64,000 nucleotides of DNA, taken from positions 62,001 through 126,000 of the forward strand of contig NZ_VCYH01000004.1 in assembly GCF_030464345.1 (NCBI RefSeq). Direction: 5' to 3'. A program made the translations under genes and the position numbers. The notes beneath the pieces were generated by a model that did no database searches, was not told the DNA's origin, and was given only the letters and a program-made list of their open reading frames with translations. Every line of letters begins with the position of its first letter. Position 1 is the stretch's first letter. Below, one piece after another: positions 42,372 to 50,161 of the stretch. This stretch comes from Methanoculleus frigidifontis. Lineage in GTDB: Archaea > Halobacteriota > Methanomicrobia > Methanomicrobiales > Methanoculleaceae.

Positions 42372-42923
42372 ATGCTTCTCCGAAAAGTAATCCTTTTTGC
42401 AGGCCTCCTCGGGTGCCTCGGGCTGCTCCTCATCACCGGCGCCGGCGCACTCCAGGACCCGGCCGCCGGGGCCGAACGGACGGTTATCGAGAATGCCCCC
42501 ATCCTCGCACGCGGCGACGAGATGACGATATCGGGCATCGCCGCCGGGCAGCCCGACGCCGTCTACATCTGGATATTCGGCACCAACTACCGGTTGCTCT
42601 CAAACCGCGTCGGTGTGGAGCCGGACGGCACGTACCGCTACGTCATCGGACGAGCGGAGACGCGGGAGTTTGCTCCCGGCCGCTACTTCGCCGTTGTCCA
42701 GCACCCGATGACCGACGGCGAACAGGACGTCTCGGTCGTCTCCGGCACCACCATCAGCGTTCCCGGCGGCACCCCGGTCGATCTCGCCCGCCTGCAGGCG
42801 CCGGAGGCTGCAGCTGCGCTGATCGAGGCGCTGAACTCCCCGAACAGCGACGACACCTATACGCTGATCAGCTTCTGGGTCGAAGACCCCTGGATCCGGT
42901 TCGGAAGCGTTGCGACCGCTTAG
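42372..42923 (+). CDS. Secreted DUF3821-like surface protein
   Basis: A 183-residue protein with a signal peptide (FAGLLGCLGLLLITGAGA). GDEMTISGIAAGQPDAVYIW, followed by IFGTNYRLL, and APGRYFAVVQHPMTDGEQDV match the recurrent surface-protein domain of Methanomicrobiales that is catalogued with DUF3821. It is unusually short: most relatives carry a C-terminal membrane anchor, absent here, so it may be freely secreted. It ends 4 bases inside the convergent DASS transporter gene (42920-42923). Confidence 0.75.
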   Translation: MLLRKVILFAGLLGCLGLLLITGAGALQDPAAGAERTVIENAPILARGDEMTISGIAAGQPDAVYIWIFGTNYRLLSNRVGVEPDGTYRYVIGRAETREFAPGRYFAVVQHPMTDGEQDVSVVSGTTISVPGGTPVDLARLQAPEAAAALIEALNSPNSDDTYTLISFWVEDPWIRFGSVATA

Positions 42924-44707
42924 AAATAGAGCAGGTAGACGAGGCCGACGGCGATGACAATGAAGAGCAGCGTCATCGCCCCGCCGGCCCGGAGGTAATC
43001 CCGGTTCCGGTAGCCGCCCGGCCCCATCAGGAGGGCGTTGACCTGGTGGGTCGGGAGGAGGAAGGAGTTCGAGGTGCAGAGGCCGACCAGGAGGGCAAGC
43101 CCCCGGGGATCGAGGTTCACGACTGCGCCCATCGCCAGTGCCAGCGGGACGAGGACGACCGTGGCGGCGATGTTCGACATAAAGAGGGAGAAGAACGTCG
43201 CAAGCACCGCCACCGCGGTGAGGACGACCAGCGGGTGCTGCCCTGCCGTGGCCGCGACGAGCAGGTCGGCGATGTACGCCGCCGCACCGGTCTCGTCCAT
43301 CGCGATCCCGAGCGGGATCAGGCCGGCGATCAGGACGAGCGTCCGCCAGTCGATCGCCCGGTACGCCTCGTCGATGGAGATCACCCGGAGCAGCACCATC
43401 GCAAGGGCGCCCGAAAGCAGGCTCACCGCAATCGGCATGCCGACAAATGTCAGCGCGATTGCCCCGGCAAAACAGGCGACCGCCAGGACCCCCTTCGATT
43501 CGCGGAGGGGTACTCCTTCGGGCGGCGTGACCAGGACGAAATTCTTGTTCGTGCCGAGCGAGCGGATCCGCTCCCACCGCCCCAGCACCACCAGGGTATC
43601 GCCCGCCTGCAGGGGCCGGTCGGCGAGGTCCTGCCGCTGCTCCTCTGCACCGGAGAGGAGAATGAGCACCTCGACGCCGTACTTCACCCGGAACTCCAGG
43701 TCCCGGAGCGTCTTGCCGACCAGGGACGAATACGGGCGGACGATCACCTCGGCAAACCCGACGTTCGGGTCGCTCATGACGTTCGCGGTGCTCTGCCCTG
43801 CGCGAACCCACCGCAGGCCGTAATCATTGACGAACCGTTCGACGTCGTCGGCACTGCCGAGGAGGCCGAGCTCCTGCCCGGCAACGAACCGCGTGTAACG
43901 CCACGGGGTATAGAGGATGTCGCCCCCTTCCGCCAGGGATACGAGGTGCAGGTTATAGGCCGAGATCAGGTGCACCTCTTCGCGTGTCCTCCCGACGAGC
44001 GGGCTCGACACCGGAACCCGGACGTACGAGATGCAGCAGGGCGGGTTCCAGGTGCCGATCAGTTCCTCCTGTGGGGTCGTGACCGCCTGCCCGCGGCTCT
44101 CCGGGAGCACCCGATCACCGAAGAGCCAGAAGTAGGCGATGCCGGAGAGGAGGAGCAAAACCCCGATCGGGGCGACGGCAAAGAGGTCGAACGGGGCGAG
44201 GTCTGCCTGGGTGAGGAGATCGTTTAGGATGATCAGGGTGCTCGCCCCGACCATCGTGATCGTCCCACCGAGGATCGCGGCGAACCCGACGGGCATGAGC
44301 AGCCGGGACGGCGGGACGTTCGTCAGGTGTGCGATCCGCATCATCGACGGGAGGAAAAGCGCCGTGGCGCCGACGTTCTGCATGAAGGCGGAAAGGCCAC
44401 CTGCAACCAGCGAAACCACACCGATCAGCCGCCGCTCCCCCCGCCCCCCGAACCGGAGGATCCACCGGCTGATCCGGGTGGTCACCCCGGTCCGGTCGAG
44501 CCCGTGGCCGAGCACCATCACCGAGAGCATCGCAATCACGGCGGTGCTGGCAAACCCGGCGAGCGCCTCGAGCGGCGTGATGAGACCGAGCCACGCGAGG
44601 GTAAGCGCAACCAGGACGGCGATGACGTCGACCCGAAAGACCTCGGTGACAAAGAGAACGACCACCGCACCGAGCACCAGCAGGACAAGGAGGATCTCGA
44701 GTTCCAT
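42920..44707 (-). CDS. DASS/SLC13-family anion transporter with two RCK_C domains
   Basis: A 595-residue membrane protein. Two halves of a DASS core (FASTAVIAMLSVMVLGHG, NVGATALFLPSMMR and, later, MSNIAATVVLVPLALAM) flank a large cytoplasmic insert with two RCK_C-type domains (roughly residues 205-290 and 300-380, RVPVSSPLVGRTREEV and VRPYSSLVGKTLRDLEF). RCK_C domains bind small ligands and gate transport. Likely substrates are dicarboxylates, sulfate or related anions. ATG 44705-44707 (MELEILLVLL) is the start. Related transporters are common beside sulfur or organic acid genes, not seen here. Confidence 0.88.
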   Translation of the reverse strand: MELEILLVLLVLGAVVVLFVTEVFRVDVIAVLVALTLAWLGLITPLEALAGFASTAVIAMLSVMVLGHGLDRTGVTTRISRWILRFGGRGERRLIGVVSLVAGGLSAFMQNVGATALFLPSMMRIAHLTNVPPSRLLMPVGFAAILGGTITMVGASTLIILNDLLTQADLAPFDLFAVAPIGVLLLLSGIAYFWLFGDRVLPESRGQAVTTPQEELIGTWNPPCCISYVRVPVSSPLVGRTREEVHLISAYNLHLVSLAEGGDILYTPWRYTRFVAGQELGLLGSADDVERFVNDYGLRWVRAGQSTANVMSDPNVGFAEVIVRPYSSLVGKTLRDLEFRVKYGVEVLILLSGAEEQRQDLADRPLQAGDTLVVLGRWERIRSLGTNKNFVLVTPPEGVPLRESKGVLAVACFAGAIALTFVGMPIAVSLLSGALAMVLLRVISIDEAYRAIDWRTLVLIAGLIPLGIAMDETGAAAYIADLLVAATAGQHPLVVLTAVAVLATFFSLFMSNIAATVVLVPLALAMGAVVNLDPRGLALLVGLCTSNSFLLPTHQVNALLMGPGGYRNRDYLRAGGAMTLLFIVIAVGLVYLLYF

Positions 44708-44797
44708 TCCGTTCACCGTGGCAGCCGGCAATAGGATCGGCGGACGGAAAAAAGGTGCGGTGTACCGCGCCGAAGAAAAAGGAAGAACGGGCGGGTC

Positions 44798-45376
44798 TTA
44801 CGCTGCGGGCTGCTCTGCGGCGGCACCGGTGCGCCCCCGCAGCGAGATGCCGTGGAAGACGCCGATGATCCCGATGGCGACCGCGTAGATGCCGAGCACC
44901 TGCACGAGCACGAGTTCCGCGAGCAGTGGCCAGAAGATGACGAACAGGGCAAAGATAACCCCCAGGATCCCGGAGATCACCAGCAGTACCCGGATCGTCC
45001 AGTCACCGGCCCCGGTGAACGCCGCGGCGAACTCGCCTGCACCCGTCACCAGCGCCCAGGCCGCGATCAGGAAGACGAACGCCTCTGCCATGATGAACGG
45101 CGAGAAGAGGGCGAGAAGGCCGAGGATGATCCCGAGAACGCCGACGAGAACGGCGGCCCAGCGCGGCGTCGGCAGCGCCTCGCCCGACGCTCCCATGGCA
45201 AGGGAGACGGCCGACTCGATGATGATGAGGAAACCGAAGAAGTAGACCAGAATCTCAAGAACCGAGAAAGGCCAGGCAAGGGCTGCGACACCGAAGAGAA
45301 CGGCGATGACGCCCCTGAGCACCGCAAGCCACCACGTGCCGGCAGGTGCGGAAGAATCCGTTTCATTCTGAGACAT
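44798..45376 (-). CDS. DUF308/HdeD-like membrane protein
   Basis: A 192-residue protein with six membrane segments in three repeated pairs (WLAVLRGVIAVLFGVAALAW, GVLGIILGLLALFSPF, VLLVISGILGVIFALFVIFW), exactly the HdeD/DUF308 repeat. Some relatives protect against acid stress; the general function is unknown. The start MSQNETDSSAPAGTWW is clear, with a TATA-like TTTAATATCCGGC region upstream on the minus strand. Confidence 0.85.
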   Translation of the reverse strand: MSQNETDSSAPAGTWWLAVLRGVIAVLFGVAALAWPFSVLEILVYFFGFLIIIESAVSLAMGASGEALPTPRWAAVLVGVLGIILGLLALFSPFIMAEAFVFLIAAWALVTGAGEFAAAFTGAGDWTIRVLLVISGILGVIFALFVIFWPLLAELVLVQVLGIYAVAIGIIGVFHGISLRGRTGAAAEQPAA

Positions 45377-45399
45377 ACTCTGATTTTTGCTGCCGGATA

Positions 45400-46176
45400 T
45401 TAAAGCATATCGCGATCAGACCTCTCACGATGCCCCGGGGGCTTGCCGGGCGCGGAGCGGAGGAAGGGATAGTCGGCAGCCGTCACCCGGACGGGTTCGA
45501 AGGAACCGGCAGAGAAGACGCAGACCTCCACCTCCCCGCCCCGTCGGAGCCGCTGCATCTGCAGATCGTAAGTCCTCCGGACATGCCGGAGGCCGTGCCC
45601 GGCAAAATGCGTCCCGACCAGCTCCAGAAACGCGATCTCCTGCCGGATGAACGCGGTCTCGTACTCCTTCGTCTCGCGGACGATCCGGCGGCATTCCGCA
45701 TCGTCGATCTCGGTGTGGTAGCAGCCGTGCTCGTTCAGCCCGCTTATCTGCCGCCAATCGACGCTGCCCCGCTCGTCCGGCTCGCGGTGGAGCATATACG
45801 GGTAGACCCGGCAGATCGCGGGGCGGCCCGGGTATATCCGGCAGCGGCCGCCTGTAAGGAAGATGCAGGAGCCGTCCGGGTTCGTGCGGAGAGCGAACCC
45901 GGCGACGTAGAACCGGCCGTTCTGGTCGCAGAAGTCGAAGTCAGGCGCCGGGACGAGCGCCGCGGGGTCGAGCATGCGGATCTGCACCGCATCGGCGTCG
46001 AGGAGAAATACATGGCCGTTATACTCGCTCGTGCAGCATCTGCCGCAGCAGTCGCAGGCAAACCCGAGGTCCCGGACGATGGCGGAGAACTCCTCGTCCG
46101 GGAAGTCGGCGACGCCCCGGAGGGCTTCCTGTAATTCTTCGACCCTGGTTTCTCTGGAGACTGCGATACCGATCAC
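45400..46176 (-). CDS. YkgJ-type cysteine-cluster protein
   Basis: A 258-residue protein of the Fe/Zn-chelating CxxCxxCC family. FACDCCGRCCTSEYNGHVFL (about residues 38-60), then CIFLTGGRCRIYPGRPAICRVYP supply the eight-cysteine cluster. It probably binds a zinc or iron-sulfur centre; the biochemical role is unestablished. It lies 81 bases downstream of the nitroreductase gene on the same strand, suggesting co-expression. Confidence 0.85.
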   Translation of the reverse strand: MIGIAVSRETRVEELQEALRGVADFPDEEFSAIVRDLGFACDCCGRCCTSEYNGHVFLLDADAVQIRMLDPAALVPAPDFDFCDQNGRFYVAGFALRTNPDGSCIFLTGGRCRIYPGRPAICRVYPYMLHREPDERGSVDWRQISGLNEHGCYHTEIDDAECRRIVRETKEYETAFIRQEIAFLELVGTHFAGHGLRHVRRTYDLQMQRLRRGGEVEVCVFSAGSFEPVRVTAADYPFLRSAPGKPPGHRERSDRDML

Positions 46177-46257
46177 CTGACGATCCGCCCATATACACGG
46201 CGGAATAGTCTCGTACAGATCGCCGGGGAGGGCACTTATCTCCTTCGGTCGCCGGCG

Positions 46258-47019
46258 TCACGGCACCTTTCCCACTGTGGCGACGTAGAGTGCGAACTCC
46301 TCCTCCCCGTCGACGCCGAGCAGTTCGTTGAGCATGCCGTCGTGGAACGCCGCGATGGCGCAAGTGCCGCACCCGATTGCCCCGGCGGCGAGGTAGAGGT
46401 TCTGGCAGGCGTGGCCGGCGTCAAGGTGCAGGTAGCGGTATCCCCGCTCCCCGTAGCGCCAGGTCATCCGATAAGCGACGGCCGTCCAGATGAAAGATAC
46501 GGCGCTCGCCGTAATCTGCGGCTGGCTCCCGCAGGCCTCGGCAATCCGGCCAGCGATACCAATCTCCGTCGTCTCTTCCACGAGTTGGTGCTCGAGCGCC
46601 AGATAACGGTACAGCCCGGGCGCCAGCCCCTCGACCCGGTTCGCCAGCAGGTAGGTCTCCAGGGCGTGCCGGGCACCTGCAGAGGGGACGGTTCTGAGGG
46701 TATAGAAGTCCCGGACGGCCTTCTTCACCCCCTGCGTCGACCAGAGCAGAAACGCGGCCTCATCGAGCGCCAGCGGCTCGGGGGCGTACGACCTGACGCT
46801 CTCACGCCGATCGATGGCCGTACGGAGATCAACCGCACCGGCGGACGGAAACGACGACGGAAGAGTGACGACCCGTCTTCCCTTTGTGTATGGCTTTTCC
46901 AGCGGCGGCGGTGGAAGGCCCCGCATCTGATCGGAGGGAGAGAGATGCTCGTACCTCGTCTGCTCCATGAACGCACGCCCCGCTCCCCGGGCGGCCTCGA
47001 TACTCCTGCGGTCTGCCAT
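46258..47019 (-). CDS. SagB-type nitroreductase-family dehydrogenase
   Basis: A 253-residue flavoenzyme. DLRTAIDRRESVRSYAPEPL (FMN-binding start), TVPSAGARHALETYL, and YRYLHLDAGHACQNLYLAAG match SagB-type FMN dehydrogenases, which oxidise azolines in microcin-like peptides. No SagC/SagD-like YcaO or precursor peptide is adjacent, so it may act in other reductions. ATG 47019 (MADRRSIEAA) is preferred over the longer frame. The cysteine-cluster gene follows on the same strand. Confidence 0.85.
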   Translation of the reverse strand: MADRRSIEAARGAGRAFMEQTRYEHLSPSDQMRGLPPPPLEKPYTKGRRVVTLPSSFPSAGAVDLRTAIDRRESVRSYAPEPLALDEAAFLLWSTQGVKKAVRDFYTLRTVPSAGARHALETYLLANRVEGLAPGLYRYLALEHQLVEETTEIGIAGRIAEACGSQPQITASAVSFIWTAVAYRMTWRYGERGYRYLHLDAGHACQNLYLAAGAIGCGTCAIAAFHDGMLNELLGVDGEEEFALYVATVGKVP

Positions 47020-47198
47020 GGTTGAACAGGAAGAAGCAGGGAGCACCGGGAAAAATCTTTCGGTGAGGGACAGCGGCGCCCCCCGGGCGTTCAGGGGCGG
47101 AATCGCTCACTCCCACCGCCTCCGCTGCGGGAGTGGATAATTCCACAACCTATTTGATGCACCCCCACTCACACTCATCCGTATTTTCTGATTCTTTC

Positions 47199-48122
47199 AT
47201 GATAGTCACAGTTATTATCTTCGGTATCGGCCTCGCACTGCTGGTCAAAGGTGCGGACGCCTTCGTTGCCGGCGGGAGCGGGCTTGCCATCCGCCACAGC
47301 ATCTCACCGGCGGTGATCGGGTTTACCATCATCGCCTTCGGAACATCGCTGCCGGAGTTCGTGGTGAGCGTCAACGCCGCGGCGAGCGGGAACGGCGCCA
47401 TCGCCCTCGGCAACGTCCTCGGCAGCAACATCGCCAACATCGCGCTGGTGCTCGCGCTCTGCACGGCCATCAAACCCGATATGATAGCCGTGACAGCGGA
47501 GGGACGCGCCGGCCTCCTCCGGCACACCGGGCTGATGCTCGTCGCCACCGCCATCTTCGCGCTCCTCGCCGCACGCGGCGTCTTCGACGCAGTCGCAGGA
47601 GCGATCCTGCTCGCGACCTTCGCGGCCGTTCTGATCGTCCTCTGGCGGGAGCAGAGGCAGGAGAGCGCCGAAGCGATCGAGACGCATGGGCGCAAAGACG
47701 CCCTGCTCATCGTCCTCGGGCTTGCCGCGGTCGTCATCGGCTCCCAGCTGGTGATCACGGCGGCGACCGATATCGCCGAGGCGTTCGGCATCCCGGCGTT
47801 CGTCATCGGCATGAGCATGGTCGCGTTCGGGACATCGCTCCCCGAACTCGCCACTTCGCTGATCGCCGCCGTCCGGAACGAAGGGGCGATCTCGACCGGC
47901 AATATCCTCGGGAGCAATATCTTCAATCTCCTCCTCGTCCTCGGTGCAAGCGCCATCGCAAGCCCCATCATCGTAGGATCATTCACCGACGTCATCGTCG
48001 TCGTCCTCTTCTCGGCGGCCGTCCTCCCGCTGATCCTCGCCCCAAGGCGTTTCATCCGCCCCTGGTCGCTGTTGCTGCTGATCGGATACGTCACCTACAT
48101 TGCCTGGCTCTTCAGCGCCTGA
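47199..48122 (+). CDS. Calcium/cation-proton antiporter (CaCA, YrbG type)
   Basis: A 307-residue membrane antiporter with two inverted halves, each with the alpha-repeat motif: VIGFTIIAFGTSLPEFVVSV and VIGMSMVAFGTSLPELATSL, followed by GNVLGSNIANIALVLAL and GNILGSNIFNLLLVLGA. The conserved Glu residues bind Ca2+. It likely extrudes Ca2+ in exchange for Na+ or H+. ATG 47199 (MIVTVIIFGIG) fits the first helix; the frame extends to GTG 47133 and ATG 47157, which would add a His-rich N-terminus (MHPHSHSS). The annotated start is therefore provisional. Confidence 0.92.
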   Translation: MIVTVIIFGIGLALLVKGADAFVAGGSGLAIRHSISPAVIGFTIIAFGTSLPEFVVSVNAAASGNGAIALGNVLGSNIANIALVLALCTAIKPDMIAVTAEGRAGLLRHTGLMLVATAIFALLAARGVFDAVAGAILLATFAAVLIVLWREQRQESAEAIETHGRKDALLIVLGLAAVVIGSQLVITAATDIAEAFGIPAFVIGMSMVAFGTSLPELATSLIAAVRNEGAISTGNILGSNIFNLLLVLGASAIASPIIVGSFTDVIVVVLFSAAVLPLILAPRRFIRPWSLLLLIGYVTYIAWLFSA

Positions 48123-48217
48123 GCCGGGCGGCGATTACTCCGAAAAAACTCGCACCTTACGCAAAAGAGATATTCCTGCACATCCATCCCCTCTCATAGA
48201 GGAGAGGTGAGAGGATC

Positions 48218-50152
48218 ATGTCGGGACATATGCAGGGTGTCGTCGTCGCCGTCGGCATTCTGGTGATCGCAGCGATCATCGGAAGTGCGATGGTGCAGGA
48301 GGCATCCGGCCAGGAGACGGTAGGGGAGATGAAGAGGTTCTCCTCGGCCGAGGAGCTGCGCATCTACCTGGAAGAGAATGCACAGACGATCACGGGCAAT
48401 ACGACCGGCTACCGGGATATGACCGGCAGCGACGTGGCCACGGGCGCCGTCCCGCAGGAGATGGCTGAGAGCACAGACGCGCCGATGCCGACGATGGCGC
48501 CGACGGCGGCACCCGGGGGCGGGAGCGCGGACGACTACTCCACCACCAACATCCAGGTGGCGGGCGTTGACGAGCCGGACTTCATCAAGAACGACGGCAG
48601 GTACATCTACGTCATCTCCGGCGACACGCTGGTGATCGTGGATGCCTATCCGGCAGAGAAAGCGACCATCGTCTCCGAGACCGATATTGAGGGGCAGCCC
48701 GAAGAGCTCTTCCTTGCCGGCGACCGCCTGGCGGTCATCACGTCCGGGCAGGAAGAGGTGCTGATCACCCCAGACGGAAGCGCCGCACCGGTGCCGATCA
48801 GCCGCCGGATGACGCACGTCACCGTCTACTCGGTCAGAGACCGATCGCAGCCGGAGGTGCTCTCGGACGCCGCCTTCACCGGATCGTACGAGAATGCCCG
48901 GATGATTGGAGGGATGATCTACCTGATCACAGGCGAGTACGTGCCGTGGTATGGCGGCACACCCCTGCTGCCGGAGGTCCGGACCGGGAACGCCACGCCG
49001 ATCTACCCGGACGTCTACTACCCGGACATCCCACAGCAGCAGTACCGCTACCACACCATCAGTTCCCTCGATATCCGCAGCGGCGATACGCCGGCGGCCG
49101 AGACCTTCCTGCTCGGCTACGGCAGCACCCTCTACGCGTCGCAGGAGAACATCTACCTCGGCTACCGGAAGTCGACGCCGCCGGTCTATGCGGAACGGGA
49201 CGCCGGCGAACACCATGAGGAGACAGCCGTCTACCGGTTCGCCATACAGGACGGCGCCATTGACTATGCGGCGATGGGATCGGTGCCCGGAATCCTCTTA
49301 AACCAGTTCTCCCTCGACGAGTACGACGGCTATCTCCGGGTGGCGACGACCGTGCAGGGATGGACAGCGCAGGGCTCCTACCAGTACAGCACCGTCTCGG
49401 TCCTGGACGGGGACATGGAGACGGTCGGGACGATCGCAAACATCGCTCCCGGCGAGCGGATCTACGCGACCCGGTTCATCGGCGACCGCCTCTACATGGT
49501 GACCTTCAAGCAGATCGACCCGCTCTTCGTCATCGACCTTTCCGACCCCGAGCACCCCGGCATCCTCGGCAAGCTGAAGATCCCGGGTTACTCCGACTAC
49601 CTCCACCCCTACGACGATACCCATCTCATCGGCGTCGGGAAGGAAACGGAGGCGAACGAGTGGGGCGGCGCATCGGTCGGCGGCGTGAAAATCGCCCTTT
49701 TCGACGTCTCCAACGTCAGCAGCCCGAAACAGATCGACTCGGTCGAGATCGGCGAAGCGGGCACCGACTCGGCGGCGCTCAACGACCACCGGGCGTTCCT
49801 CTTCGCAAAATCCAAAAATCTCCTGGTCATTCCCATCAGCGAGATACGCCGCACCGAAAATCCCCCAGGCAAATACCAGTCCTACACCCTCGACACCTGG
49901 CAGGGCGCCTACGTCTACGACGTCGACCCGGCTCGCGGCTTTGACCTCCGGGGCACGGTCACCCATGCCTTGGGAGATGCCCCCTACTCCTGGAACGCGC
50001 CCGACGCCGTGCGGCGCTCGCTCTACATGGACGACGTCGTCTACACCGTCTCGGAGCGGCGGATCGTGGCAAGCAGCCTTGATAATCCGAAAGACCGGAT
50101 CGGCGAGGTCCTGCTCCCCGGCGGGCAGGACCCGCGGTACTGGTACATCTAA
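48218..50152 (+). CDS. Secreted beta-propeller domain protein (PF09826 type)
   Basis: A 644-residue protein with an N-terminal membrane anchor (VVVAVGILVIAAIIGSAMV), a Thr/Pro/Ala linker and a large beta-propeller domain. YSTTNIQVAGVDEPDFIKND is the family entry motif, followed by repeated D-G-R-Y-I/L-Y-V and GDRLYMVTFKQIDPLFVIDL elements. The fold binds proteins or polysaccharide at the cell surface; the specific role is unknown. It ends YWYI, 8 bases before the convergent P-type ATPase gene, with a T tract between. Confidence 0.92.
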   Translation: MSGHMQGVVVAVGILVIAAIIGSAMVQEASGQETVGEMKRFSSAEELRIYLEENAQTITGNTTGYRDMTGSDVATGAVPQEMAESTDAPMPTMAPTAAPGGGSADDYSTTNIQVAGVDEPDFIKNDGRYIYVISGDTLVIVDAYPAEKATIVSETDIEGQPEELFLAGDRLAVITSGQEEVLITPDGSAAPVPISRRMTHVTVYSVRDRSQPEVLSDAAFTGSYENARMIGGMIYLITGEYVPWYGGTPLLPEVRTGNATPIYPDVYYPDIPQQQYRYHTISSLDIRSGDTPAAETFLLGYGSTLYASQENIYLGYRKSTPPVYAERDAGEHHEETAVYRFAIQDGAIDYAAMGSVPGILLNQFSLDEYDGYLRVATTVQGWTAQGSYQYSTVSVLDGDMETVGTIANIAPGERIYATRFIGDRLYMVTFKQIDPLFVIDLSDPEHPGILGKLKIPGYSDYLHPYDDTHLIGVGKETEANEWGGASVGGVKIALFDVSNVSSPKQIDSVEIGEAGTDSAALNDHRAFLFAKSKNLLVIPISEIRRTENPPGKYQSYTLDTWQGAYVYDVDPARGFDLRGTVTHALGDAPYSWNAPDAVRRSLYMDDVVYTVSERRIVASSLDNPKDRIGEVLLPGGQDPRYWYI

Positions 50153-50161
50153 CCTTTTTTC
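50153..50161. terminator. T tract between convergent genes
   Basis: AACCTTTTTTC between the beta-propeller and P-type ATPase stops is short but placed to end both transcripts. Confidence 0.4.

Noticed and set aside
48190-48212. A hairpin-like sequence before the beta-propeller gene (ccctctc / gagaggtg)
   Set aside because: The complementary arms are short and include mismatches; the GAGGAGAGGTGAGAGG stretch is more likely the ribosome-binding site.
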